A stretch of 64,000 bases of DNA from Heterocephalus glaber. Its lineage: Eukaryota > Chordata > Mammalia > Rodentia > Bathyergidae. The stretch is taken from positions 10,114,658 through 10,178,657 of the forward strand of contig NW_004624734.1 of the NCBI RefSeq assembly GCF_000247695.1, in the 5' to 3' direction. Below are positions 46,501-57,930 of this stretch, piece by piece (the first letter of the stretch is position 1; every line of letters begins with the position of its first letter). The position numbers were made by a program, and so were the translations under genes. Under the pieces are notes generated by a model, which saw only the letters and a program-made list of their open reading frames with translations, ran no database searches and was not told where the DNA came from.

Positions 46501-49500
46501 TCACTCAATAAATGTTCATTTCTCTTTCCTCTTGTTGGTTCCTGGCTCTTCTGGCTAACGTGTGCCAGGAGCACGGGGTAGAGAAGTCTGAGGGCTTTTT
46601 TTGAGGCAGCTCAATTGTATTGACAACACTGTTTATTGCTTATCTGTCATCAATTTTGATCAAACCAGAGTTACTTCACCTGCAAAGGTGTTCTCCCCTT
46701 CAACTTTGGGAATGAATTCATTTATATGAAAAAATTACCAATCAGAAATCACATTCAGTTTCCTCCTTAATTTAATAGTTTTATGTGAAAGAATAAACTT
46801 GTATGAATTGAAGACTGTGATGATGAACTCTATTGGATTTGGGATCTTTTGAGAGTTCACTCAGCCCTGAAGAGATTTGCTCTTATGCATAATCATAGCT
46901 CCTATTTATGAGGATTTACTATGTTTCATGTATTTTCACTATGTGATGTCATTGCATCTTCACAACAGTGTGAGGCAGGCATTCCTATTATCAATCCCAT
47001 ATTACAATGAGGAAACTGAGGCATGGAGAGATGAAATATTTGCCAGAGTCAGTCAGTCAGAGACAGAGGAAAATTTGAATCTGGATATGTTTGCGTCCAA
47101 AGTCTAAATTCTACCTATTATATAGTGGTAGTTAAATGCTTGGTAAAGTTTCTTGGTACTCATCTGACCAACCGGATAACTTAGAATCATTTAGATCAGA
47201 TCACCAACTGGCAGCCTCCTGGCTGACTGGCCGCAGTATATTTTGTTTGGTGAGTTTGAATTTATAATTTCTTCTTTGGATGTGATACTCACTGTGGAGC
47301 ACTTGGCCCCCGTTTGTTTCAGTTCTGGCCTCCAAAGCAGAAGAACCAGCCCCACAGCCTCTAGGCAGAAATCCTGTGCCTCCGGGCCAGTTCACAGGGC
47401 TGGAACCTTCCCTCATGCTGCCACTGACCCTGTAGACTATGAGTCTGTTACATGGTGTAGACTGACCTCCCATTTCTGGGGCCAAGAAGGGGTAGGATTT
47501 GTCTAGGGTCACTTGGGGCCATCTCAGCCCCAAATGGGTCATGTGTCCCTGGCATCACTCCTGTGCCCAGCCTACCATTGGCCCTGCCTCTGCACGTGGC
47601 CACTGTCAGCCCACCACCATCCTGGATTGTCCTGCTCAGGAAAGCTGAGGTCAAGTGGGTGGCCAGGGTAAGCCCCACACCAGCCATGCCCCGTAGGTGT
47701 CCCAGGATTTGGTTGTTCCAGGAAGAAAGAGTTGATTTTTCCGTCATGCAGCCCAGACAGGCCCCTTCAGGCCAGTGGAGAAGGGAGCCTCCCAGGGCTG
47801 CCTGGCAGATACCCTGATTTCCACTTCTTGAAGTGGCCACTTGGAAAAGAAAGGAATCAGCGACTAATCAAGCATGAAGTACAGAAGCACACTCCAGGTG
47901 AGGACAACCACACTGCCCAGTGAGGGGCAGGGCAAAGAGGGGCCAGAGAGACAGCAGGATGTGGGCAGAGAGGGCACACAGACAGGCTTTGCAGCCAGGT
48001 CTACAGGAGTGGTGTTCTGGACTTGAGAGCAGCCCTGCTCTCTGATCACAGGCAAGTTGCTTAATCTCACTGAGCCTTAGCTTCATCAACTGCAAGGTGG
48101 AGGGGACATTTTCCTGTCCTGTAAAGAGCACAGGGAGGAATGGCCAACAGGAACTTGGCACCAGTATGAACAGGGCGAGCCTTCTTGGAGCTCTGCCTGC
48201 CCTGTGTGCCTGACTCTGCTGTAAATGCCCTCCATCCAGGCAGCCATTTAGCTCAAACTGTAGTACCATGTGACAGCTGGTGTTTTGCTGAAATGAAATC
48301 ACAGCTTGCCGTGGGCATTTGGCTCATGTTCTTCTCAGGGTGGTGTTCCCATGCTGCTGTGTTTTATGGTGCCTCAAGGCTGCTCCCATGCTTCTGAGCC
48401 GGAATGAGCAACCAGGAAATCCTCCTCCATATGGCATGTTCTGTCAGCATTTGGACTTCTTGTGGTCTGAGCATATCATTGTATCTGTGATGGGGATAAT
48501 ATTCTGAAAATAATAAATGGATTTTTTTTATTCTTCTCCAGGAAATCATGTGCCCCAGTCTGTTCCATGGACAGTGCTGGGCAGGAGGAGGCTAGGAAGG
48601 TTGTAGTCAAAAAGGTCAAACAGGATGAGGGAGCAGAGAGCCCACTTCTTCTGGACCCTGGTGGATCATTGGCAAAAGAAAAAGGGAAGAGTGTAGGGTA
48701 GGGCTGGGAGGCCATGTCTGAACCTTCTCTCTTGAGGATGTTGTACAAGTGTCCACGTGGAAATGTACCTGGGAGCCCTGGAAGATGCTGTCAGGTAAAC
48801 CTCCAGAAATGTCCACAGCCATGTGCAGAGCCTGCAAGTCCCCAAGAGTCTGATGCCAAGAGAACAGGAAATTGGGCAGAGGCCACATTCAGGAGGGCAA
48901 GGCTATCACAGCTGGACATTTGCAGGGGGAGCAGTGGGGGTTAGCCAGTGACACTAAAAGGCCAGAAAGGCACAGGCACAGCCCACGATCACTCATCTAG
49001 GAAACAGCTCAAGCCAGCCCTTCTGCAGCAGAGACCGGAGAGGACCTCAAGACTCCATGTGGCTGAGACCAGCTTCCCTGCATAAGACATTACAGTTAGG
49101 TGCTTCATAGGGGCGGCAGGTCCTGGGAAGACGCCCGAACACAGAGCACCTGTCCACAGGAAACAGTCATCTGAAAGATACCAGTGAAATGACAAGGGGA
49201 AAAATACCATCAACCTGAAAATTTCATTTTTTTCTACCCCCCATCCCTAGTCAGTGCACAACCAAGGAGGTGGGGACTCCCAACAGTTATATAAAATAAA
49301 ACATTACATTCCTTATTGCATTAAATTTGTAATTAATTCGACAAATGTTTCTTGTGCCAGGTATGTTTGGAGATCTGGTGATGAAAGAGACTAAGACCTG
49401 GAGAAGGCCTCTGTTCCCACGCACCTTGTATTCTAACGGGAAGAGAAGGGCAGCAAGCATGCGCACAAGCCAACAGTTACTCTTAGTGGTGAGAAGTGCT

Positions 49501-49996
49501 GTGCTGAGAACAAACCAAGGTGATCGTATAGAGATGACTAGGGATGGTCAGAGAGGGCCACAAGGTGTGCTGGGGGAAGGAGGCAGCCGGGGTGGTCCCT
49601 GCCCCCATCTTACAGATGAGGAAACTGAGGCTCTGAGAGGGAAAGAGCCTCGCTAGAAGTCACATATTAAGTCACTGTCTTAGCTCTGGGAACCCCTGAT
49701 GTTGCTTCCAGGGGCCAGGAAGGCTGCATTTCCTGTCTGCTTCCCAAGGGCGGGGAAGATAACTGAGTAGAGATCTGGCTGGAGCAGGCATTTGAATTCT
49801 GAGGACCTGTCTGAGTCAGAAGAACTGGAAATGTGTAGCCATTCAGAGCTAGGACTGAGTCACAGCTCTGCCACTTATGACTTCTTTGCCCCTTGGTAAC
49901 CCTTGAATGCCTTCAGACCCTGGTCCACTCTCTCTGTAAAACAGGGGGTGTCCTCCTGCCTCCTAGGCTCTGGAGAGTGGTCAAAAAGTAAGGAAA

Positions 49997-50077
49997 GGGC
50001 TGGGAAGATAGCTCAGTGGCGCCGTGCCTGCCTAGCAAGCACAAGGTACTGAATTTGATCCCTGGTACCAAAAAAAG
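49997..50077 (+). mobile_element. ID-like SINE whose tail seeded a purine array
   Basis: GGGCTGGGAAGATAGCTCAG to GAATTTGATCCCTGGTACC, then an A-run that passes directly into GGAA/GAAA repeats. Confidence 0.9.
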
Positions 50078-50104
50078 GAAGGAAAGGAAGGAAGGAAGGA
50101 AGGA

Positions 50105-50155
<51 letters not shown>

Positions 50156-50285
50156 GAGAGAGAAAGAGAGAGAGAGAAAGGAAAGAGAGAAAGAAAGAGA
50201 AAGACAAAGAAAGGAAAGAAAGGAAAGAAAGAAAGAGAAAGAAAGAAAGGAAGAAAAAGGGAAAGAGAAAGGGAAAGAGAAAGTG
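50078..50285 (+). repeat. (GGAA)n/(GAAA)n polypurine microsatellite, about 210 bp
   Basis: Nearly pure G/A on the + strand: GGAA units, then about 12 uninterrupted GAAA units (about 50104-50152), then mixed GAGA/GAAA. It starts from the A-tail of the preceding SINE. Open frames across it on both strands are only repeat translation. Confidence 0.96.
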
Positions 50286-52749
50286 TGAGTTGGTCCTGGG
50301 TGTCCCTTCATCTCCACACTGCTGTCACCCTCTGTGCACAGCGTAGATCCACTGCCACCCCGGTCGGCTCCTGTTTCCCTCTGTATCTCTAGGATGCTTC
50401 CTGGGCCCCAGTGGACACCTAGGGTAGAAGTGGCAAAAGGGTCTCCGGCCAACAGCTGAAGGTAATGCAACAGGAGATACCACAGGAGAGGGCAAAATGT
50501 GAGCACCGCTCTTGCAGGGCTGTCTGTCGCCTGGGGAAGGGGATGTCACTCGGCTCTGTGCATGGGTGGGTGTAGATTCTGTGTGCTCAGGGAGGAGGGC
50601 CCCCCAGCAGGGATCTGATTTAGGGATTAGATGTGGTCACGCTGAGACTGGAGGGAGAGGCAAGCTGGCAGGACAGTGGGGCTGGGGAGGGCGGGGTGGG
50701 GGTGGAGGAGAAGTGAGACTGGAGAATGCATTGGAGGCCAAGGGAGGACCCACCAGATTGGAGAAGCCAGGATCTCTGAAGTTTCCACGTGAGACCTTGG
50801 TGGGGGAAGCTGAGCCCTGTGCTCAGCACGATGCCTGGAAGGCAGCAGGTTTTCGTATTTAGGAACTGACTGAATGTACAAATGATGGTGACCTGAAACC
50901 AGGAGCTCAAGAACACCTGTTCAGGAGAGGATGGAACTTGGGGTGGGCCGACCTGCCAGCAGAGGACGGGGGGGGGGGATAGAGAAGGGCCTGGCAGCCT
51001 AGGACCTGCCAGGCAGAGGTGCCCGGAGCCTGGGGCGCTGTTTGTGTGCAGATGGAGACCGGCCCCTGCCACAAGTAGAGGCATTTCTCAGATTCTTTCT
51101 GAGAGCTGAGTTTAGCAGAGGCAGGGAAGCAGGAAGGCACTCAGCACTGTGGGACAGGGTGTGGGAGCAGTGGAGGCAGACACAGGTAATCCAGTGGGGC
51201 AGGTCACTAGCTGGGTGGGGTGGGGACCCAGTGCCTGGGCTCTTGCAGGACACGACCGGACCATCTTCTGTGCTACAGTGCAACCCAATGGTGCATGTGG
51301 TGTGGCATCTGGGAGGGAAGGAGGAAGAGCAGTGCTGCCACTGCCACCGCTCCCAAGTGCCAGGGAGAGCTCCACCAGGGTGCCAGGCAGGGAGCCCTGT
51401 GTGTCCCACTGCCTCTCACACCTTCCTGGTGGCTGCAGGATCCCAAAGCAGAACATGGGGCTGTCGGGCAGTGGAGCACTGTGCTGTGGTGGTTGCCTGG
51501 AGGTAGAACAAGTGGCCAGAGCCCCAAGAGAGGTGTAGAGACGAAAGTGTCACTGAGGAGAGGTCTGGCGCTGTGGCTCTGTGCCGATGGCTCCAGGTAT
51601 GTGTGCGGGGATCTCCTCCACCCTCCCAGGTGGGCAGCTCAGAGTCCCAGGGGGTGGGGGGACAGTACTGAAAAGGATGCCTCGGGCTCTGGGCAAGACC
51701 TTCTACGGGGCCCCTCGTTGCCCTTGTCAGAGTGCCTGCCCTGAGCTGGCCCTCCCCACCTCCGCCGAGCTGTGAGACTTGGGACAGGTTGGGGAGACAC
51801 TCGCAGCAGCCCTCGGCAGGACCTGCACAGTCAGCTGTCACAGAGCCTATTCTGAAGCTGTGGGGAACCCAGGTAGGGATGGTGGGGTCAGCAGTATCCC
51901 ACTGCGGGGGGGCAGTCTGGCTTGGGGTTGCTTCAGTCGTGACCAGAAGCCATTGCTGAAGGTCTGGATTCCAAACCCAGTCCCATTCTTGTTTGCTGGT
52001 CTCTGCATGAGCTTGGTCATGGCATCCATCTCTCTGATCTGTTCCCTGCCTGAAGATGGGGGTCCCAGTGCTGTAGAGCATCTGCTTTCCCTCCGTACAT
52101 CCCGCCCAGCCCATTCAAGAGCACCTGCTTTCCCTGGAAGTGCTGGGAAGCACAGCTGCTTTGGTGAGGCTTACCTGAGAGTGAGGCTGGGAGGGGCAGA
52201 TGGGCTCCCACAGTGGCTCCTGCCCCACCCCCTCCAGAGCCAGGTGAGCCCTGTGTCCTTGGTGTCTTTTGCTTGCATGAGCAGGGCAGGCCATGATGCC
52301 AGGAAGGGGACTTCCAGACAGAGAGGGACGTAGGAAGAGTCGACATTTGCCCCACCAGGATGACCAGCCGACTCCTGCTCCTTAGGATTGCCATGAGTTT
52401 TTGTCAGATTAGGTTGACTGCTTCTTCCAGTTGCCTGGGACTTTTCCTTTCTTACTCCTGAAATGCTGTGGGTTCAGGGGTTCAGAACCTGTCAGGCCCG
52501 GGCACACTGGGAAGGTTGGTCAGCCTATTCTCAGTGTGGTCCAAGATCATGGTGGTAGTGGAGAGGAGGGGTGAAGGACAGGATTGGCCTTTGAATTCCC
52601 CATAAATCTCAACCTTGGGGTGACAGAGAGATAATGCAGGTAAGGTCCCCAACCCTGCCCAGGCATGAACGATCCTCTCCCACTCCTACCTGGCCTCCTC
52701 TTGCCACCCCTCAGGGCCAACCACCTACTTCAAATGACAATGGACAGCC

Positions 52750-55650
52750 ACCTTTTAAGTATATTTTTATTGAAAATAAAAAAGTCATGGTGCTTCTTTC
52801 CTCAAAAGGAGCATATAGCGCACCCCCCAGGCTGCCAGTCCCGCCTCCTGTACAGAAGTCTCAGCACGAAATCGACATGAATGGCTCATTGGTGGACAAG
52901 ATGGCACAGACAGGTATATCTGTCCATCGAGACAGAATGCCTAGGAACAAGAGCATCGTCCCCATACACATGGCACATCACTAAGAAGGCAGAGTTCGGG
53001 ATATTTATATTCATGCATTACATGTCTCACACTACCTGGGCTGTTGAGATCATACTTTGTACAGATGCAGAGTACAGTAATTATATATATAGAGATATTT
53101 CTTTAAATATATAACTATATAATATATATGCTTATATCTTTACACCTATTAGTCTTTCTCCCGAAACTTCCCTAGAAGCCTCTTAGGAACACCTGGTAAC
53201 TCTGGGAGCTCCCAAATGCCACTGAGTTCCAAAGTGGGGCTCGACTGCCAGACAGTTGAGAAACATCTGAGAAAATGCGGAGAGGGAATGTGCATCTCAT
53301 TCTCGACCTCAGAGCTCAGGCCAATCTGAGAAGAGGTGTGGGTTGAGGGGCTGCAGATTTAAACAAAAGCGCCAAGCCACTTACTAGGCTGCAGCAGTCT
53401 AACGTTCAAGTCAGTGTCCTGAGGTGGAAGCCTGGTGGCCTTCCTCGCTGTGCCGTGAGATGTGTCCTCTGAACAGCAGCCCTGAATTTGGGGGCTTTGT
53501 TCTCAACTGAACCTTTTTTTAAAAAAATGTGACTCTTCCCTTGGTTTTCTCTACCTGGCTGAGAAGGGACTCTACAAGGTGGACGGAGGGGAATTTACAT
53601 GCGAACTGGAGCCCTGGGTGTCTTGGGGGCTGGCGTGATGGGCAGCTCAGCCAGGTTCCTACAGCCTAACTGGATAATCTAGGCTTTCTATGTTTAAGCC
53701 ATAGTCAAGGATAGTGGAACCAGTGGGTGTGTGGATACTCAGCCATGCCCAGCCTTTCTGGGCTGCCCTAGTCCACCAGGCCCCTCAGCCAAGAGCCTCC
53801 AGCCAAAGGCACCCTCTGGCCACTCTAGACCAGCCCGGGGCACCAGCTTTTCCCCCATGAAGCCCAAGGTGCTCTGTGTTTAGGACTGAGCTCCTGCTCA
53901 CCTGCCCAGGTATGTACTCAGGGAGGGGGCTCAGCAGGCACCAGGAGGCTGTGGTCAGCAGGGCATAGTGCCCTGGGGTGGGGTGTGCCACCCCTCACAG
54001 ATGGCTTCTCCCTCCTGCCTTGCCCCCAACCCCTCTCCTCTGGCCTGTTTGTCACCTGACTGCATCCTAAGAGTACCACCAAGAGCTCAGCTGGGTGGGG
54101 GCGGTTGGCAGCACTATGGTGATATCAAGGTGTGCCAGGAAAGTGAAATTCAAACAAGTCCTCAAGTTGAAGGAGGAAAAGGGAAAGGAAGACAAAACCC
54201 TCTGTGGGGGAGCATATGCTGGGTCTGTCCTTAATGTGCATGCTCCGGCCAAGGGAAGGACAGACAGACAGCTCCGGGCACAGGGCCCTGGGACAGTGGA
54301 CATTTTGGCCAAGTGGGAACTGGCTTTCATGTCTATCAGTCTTTCCTGGATTTGAGGGTCTCACTGCAACCCAAATACCTGCTAGAGAAGTACAATGGTG
54401 GTGTGTGTAGGAGGCGAACAAGGTCCAGCCAGCTAAATCCCTAAGGGCCACAGGCTGTAATCATTAAATGTTTCTGATTCCTTCTGAGCAGGTATGTGAG
54501 GGTGGTGAGGGGAACCACAGGGTCAAGAGCGTTCTAACTTTCCAAGGGAGGTAAGCTCACAAGCCCCCTGTCTCCACAGACCTAGTGACGTGTCCCACTG
54601 GGAGGTGGCCCTCTGGAAACCTGGTGGGCAGGGCAGAGGTGGCCAAGCCTGGAGGCTCCTGCCCCTGCCCTCCCTCTTCCACACTCAGGAGGGTTCGGCA
54701 CATCTAGAGCACTGGACCACAGGACACAGGAAGAGAACCCTGCCTTCTAGGGGCTCTCAGAAGAGGTTCCGGATACCACTGCCAGGCCTCAGGGGACAGT
54801 CAGGGAGGCAGGACTCTAGGCCAGCATTGGCCTAGCTCAGAGTAACCCAGTGGGTTTGGCACAAGTGATGACTTCTGTTCGATGAGGCAGGGCCTGGCTC
54901 ACGTGAACGTGGGGTTCCTGCACCCCAGTGTGGTGTAAGGGCCGCTGCCCCTTTCTGGACACCCCTAGCCTAGGCTTCTGGCACATTGCCCCGCACGTAA
55001 AGAGCCCCTGGGTCTGGTCACAGGGGTTCTCAGGCTGGGCTCAACACGCCCCATGGCAGGTAGGCAGGAGCCACAGCCAGGGTGTGGGTGGGAACAGGAG
55101 GGCAGACACAGGCCCTGAAGGCTGAGGACAGTTACACACGGGGTGATGGACAGATGTGTGAGAAGCACCTTTGAAGGGGGCCTCTGTCTCATGGCTGTGC
55201 CCATGGCTTCTGTTGGGATGTCCACAGAGAAGCCGGCTGCTTCCTGGAGGAGGAGAGGACTTCAGGCTGGGGAGTGGCCCCCCTTTCACTCTCTTTTACC
55301 TAAAAGAGGGTGCCTCCCTTCCCCACAGGCATACAGACTTTCTGCCTTCGTCAGAGCATGTGCTTTAGACAGCAGTTGGGGGACAGTCAGTGGACCAAAC
55401 ACAAGACAAGGAGGAGAATGTGGAGAGCCCTGGGCGGTGACGCTGCCCCAGGCGCTGCATGCAGGGGACCCCGCGTCTAGGCCCCTGCCTATGGGCCAAC
55501 TGGGGCTGGCCTGGGAAGAGGATGGTTTCTCCTTCAGGAGGCTGGAGGCCTGCAAGGCAATGAAGTCCTGGACAAAGCCAGGCTCAACTTCCCATGTCCA
55601 CTAGTGCCATCAAGGTATCCCTCTGGCCAGCGGGTCCAGGGCCTGCAGAC
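52750..55650 (-). other. PRIMA1: PRIMA1 3' UTR (approximate distal end)
   Basis: Lies downstream (- strand) of the PRIMA1 stop. It runs about 2.9 kb through GC-rich sequence to AATAAA at 52766-52771. A strongly AT-rich block at about 53030-53150 stands out within it. The extent is inferred from the first good polyadenylation signal, and earlier cleavage is possible. The interval contains no transposon I recognise, in keeping with an exonic UTR. Confidence 0.6.
52766..52771 (-). promoter_or_regulatory. PRIMA1: PRIMA1 candidate polyadenylation signal AATAAA
   Basis: TTTATT on + is AATAAA on -, embedded in TTTTCAATAAAAATATACTT, with predicted cleavage near 52750. It is the clearest canonical hexamer downstream of the PRIMA1 stop. 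Confidence 0.55.
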
Positions 55651-55753
55651 TCACACCATTGCGTTGCTCACATCCACCCCTTTGGTGCTCTGGGAGGAGC
55701 TCATGGGATACTCAGCAACGCTGGTGCCATTTTCATCTTTTCGCAGGGGTTTC
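55651..55753 (-). CDS. PRIMA1: PRIMA1 terminal coding exon (cytoplasmic tail and stop)
   Basis: On - a strong acceptor (CTTTGTCTCCTCCCTTCCAG) precedes an exon that supplies the last base of an Arg codon and 33 residues. These begin KPLRKDENGTSVAEYPMSSS and end GVDVSNAMV, with TGA at 55653-55651. This is the cytoplasmic tail of PRIMA1, a small single-pass protein of about 150 residues. Its extracellular proline-rich segment anchors acetylcholinesterase tetramers to neuronal membranes. The basic KPLRK start follows the stop-transfer side of the transmembrane helix encoded by the previous exon, which is outside the window. The last residues vary between mammals as I recall, so the -SNAMV end is plausible. 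The entry is a partial gene. Confidence 0.93.
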
Positions 55754-55988
55754 CTGGAAGGGAGGAGACAAAGAAGGGGCAGCAGGTGACTACATAATTT
55801 AGCGTGCAAACCAGGGCACAGGTGAGAGAGGAGCTCTTAATACTGGAGCGGGGACAACAGGCCTGAATTGGAACTGCTCTGGACAGACCAGAATGGACGG
55901 TCAGCCTAGTATGATCAAGCTTTGATGGGTCTCTTTGATTATGAGCAGACAGAAATAAAGATGAATACTTGAGGGGATAGACAGTCAG

Positions 55989-56285
55989 ATGTGGTAACAG
56001 TGATGTCAGTGGCGCTGGTGATGGGTGTGGAGATGTGGTTATGCAGTGGTGGTGATGAGGGGGAGAGAGTGGCAGTTACAATGCTGGTGATGATGGTCAT
56101 GGTGGTGGTACCGATGGTGGAGGAAGCAGTAGTGATGATGGTGGTGATTAGGGTCATGGCAGAAGTGCTGGAGATGGCTGTAGTATCGGTAGAGGAGGTA
56201 GTAGTGATGACAGTGATGGCAGGGTAATGGCAATGGTGGGTTGATGGTGGTGGTGACACCAACAGTGGCGATGATGGTGGTAATG
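55989..56285 (+). repeat. GATGGTGGTG-type imperfect minisatellite
   Basis: About 300 bp of degenerate trinucleotide-phased units (GTG, ATG, GTA, GCA) such as 'gtggtggtgatgaggg' and 'tgatgatggtcatggtggtg'. The + strand is strongly G/T-rich. It lies about 235 bp upstream of the last PRIMA1 exon on the gene's own strand. Confidence 0.85.
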
Positions 56286-57717
56286 AATGGCTAAATTAAA
56301 TCAGTTGGTACACCAGTGGCTCGTTGCACTGGCCACTCACTCCAGAGGCCACTGAACCCGAGGAACCATTCCTTCTAGGCTTCCAAGGGACCAGGAAGGC
56401 TGGGCGAGAGGCTTGGAGAAGGCTCTTGCCCGTGTGCTGAAGGTCTGAAATCTCAGTGTCACTGTGTGTCCTGGCTCAAATCTCTTTCAGAAGGGCTCTG
56501 GCCCTCACCCTGAGTGTCAGCATCCTCCTGGTCTGGGCTGTACATTTTGGGTGTCCTGATTCCATGACACAATACTGCTGTCTCTTGGATGGATCTGATC
56601 CTTATCGGGCCACAGCTCAAGCATCTCTTGTCCCCAAGTGACTAGGGTGAGCTTTAATTGGCCCTTTCTGAGTGTTGTTCAAATCACACATTTAGGGGTT
56701 ATCATCCAAAGCCCAGGGATTGATTTCTTCTGCTTTCTCAAGGGTCCCCAGAGCCTCCCAAAAGCCACTGTGGGCAGGGCTGGCATTTGATGACTGGTTC
56801 AATGCCTATGGAATAAACCATGTCTGAATAAGCTCAAGGAGGGAGGTTTGCAAGGAGAGTATCGGTGGTGTCATGGGTGGGATCATCAGGTCTTCCAGAG
56901 ACAACACACCGAGTCCAAATTTGTTCATGGTTCCCTTCTTTCTTGTGGTGGAAGTTGCTCACAAAGCACAAGAAGGAACCCAAGAGACTTACTCTGGGCA
57001 ATTAGGCTCAGCCACTGTGGCTTCTTCTAGGAGAAGAAGGCTCCACCCTCACTTCCTTCCATGGTGCCTCATGCCTTGTGCAAAGCACTCTGGCTCAGAG
57101 ATTTCCTTGGCCCTGCTCACAGTCCCCTGGAGAAGCTGGGTTGGAGTTAGGAGAGTCATTTCTTGGGAAACTGAGGCTTAGGGAGGGCTTTGTCTTGCTG
57201 AGGACCCCCAGCTGGACTGAGGAAGGACCTAGACCACCACTCACTACTCCTGTGCCCTGGTCCAGACACCTTCCCAGGCGGCCAGCAGTCCCAGAAAGTG
57301 GGTTCTGTGGTCCCACTGGCATGGGAGAGCCTTCCTCCACTCTCCTCACAGAGAGTCTGAGTCTCCCAAGAAGCCTGTCTCATAAAGCTTTACCTAGGAC
57401 CCCTGCACTATGGCATCACAGGCCCCATTCTGGAGACTCACAGATATCTGCCCAGTGAGGGGACAGGGTGGCACTCAGTCCTCTCCTGAGAAGGGGATGT
57501 GGCCTGTTCCCCTTTCATCACTGGATCCAAGTCACTCACTGTCCTGACCCTGGGGCTGTGGCCCAAAGCTACTCCCAGAGCCTTCTGGGCTTCAGTGGCA
57601 CCCAGTGGATTTTCCCTAGAGCAGAACAGGCTCCACCTCAGCCTCCAGGTGCCATCCCATCACTATCCCTAGCACTTAAGGGTGACACCGTGGCAGCCCT
57701 GAGGCAGACGTCACAGC

Positions 57718-57930
57718 TCAGTGAACTGGGCTCCACCACTTTCTGGCTGGGTGGCCTTGGGTAAGCTATACAACCTCTCCATGCCTCAGTTTCCTTGTCT
57801 ATAAAATGGCACAATAATGTCCACTTCATAAGATTATTGTGAGGATTAACCATGTTAGCACATGTCAAGAACTTAGGTAAGTGTCTGGTATATGGTAAGT
57901 GCTCCGTAAGTGTGTGTTAGTGCTCAGCAT
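57718..57930 (+). mobile_element. MIR SINE, nearly full length
   Basis: 'ggctgggtggccttgggtaa', 'gcctcagtttccttgtctat', 'aagattattgtgaggattaa' and 'atatggtaagtgctccgtaa' cover the MIR core and 3' end. Confidence 0.85.

Larger units (their letters stand above)
43006..52749. other. Intergenic interval between convergent UNC79 and PRIMA1
   Basis: About 9.7 kb with rising GC. It holds a hAT-like DNA element, a CA microsatellite, several MIR/L2-like fossils (for example near 43800-43885, 44960-45110, 45500-45610, 46370-46500, 46940-47100, 49330-49570 and 49600-49670), and an ID SINE whose tail has become a long purine array. A run of ten G is at about 50967-50976. Open frames of up to about 230 codons at 51.0-52.3 kb overlap each other on both strands and look like chance in GC-rich DNA. 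No exon structure is recognised. Confidence 0.7.

Noticed and set aside
49913..50506. 197-codon open frame rich in Ser, Phe and Leu on the - strand
   Set aside because: It is the translation of the GAAA/GGAA microsatellite and adjacent SINE.
51416..52333. Overlapping open frames of about 180-230 codons on both strands
   Set aside because: They overlap each other in opposite strands and several frames, as expected from GC-rich DNA with few stops. No family is recognised.
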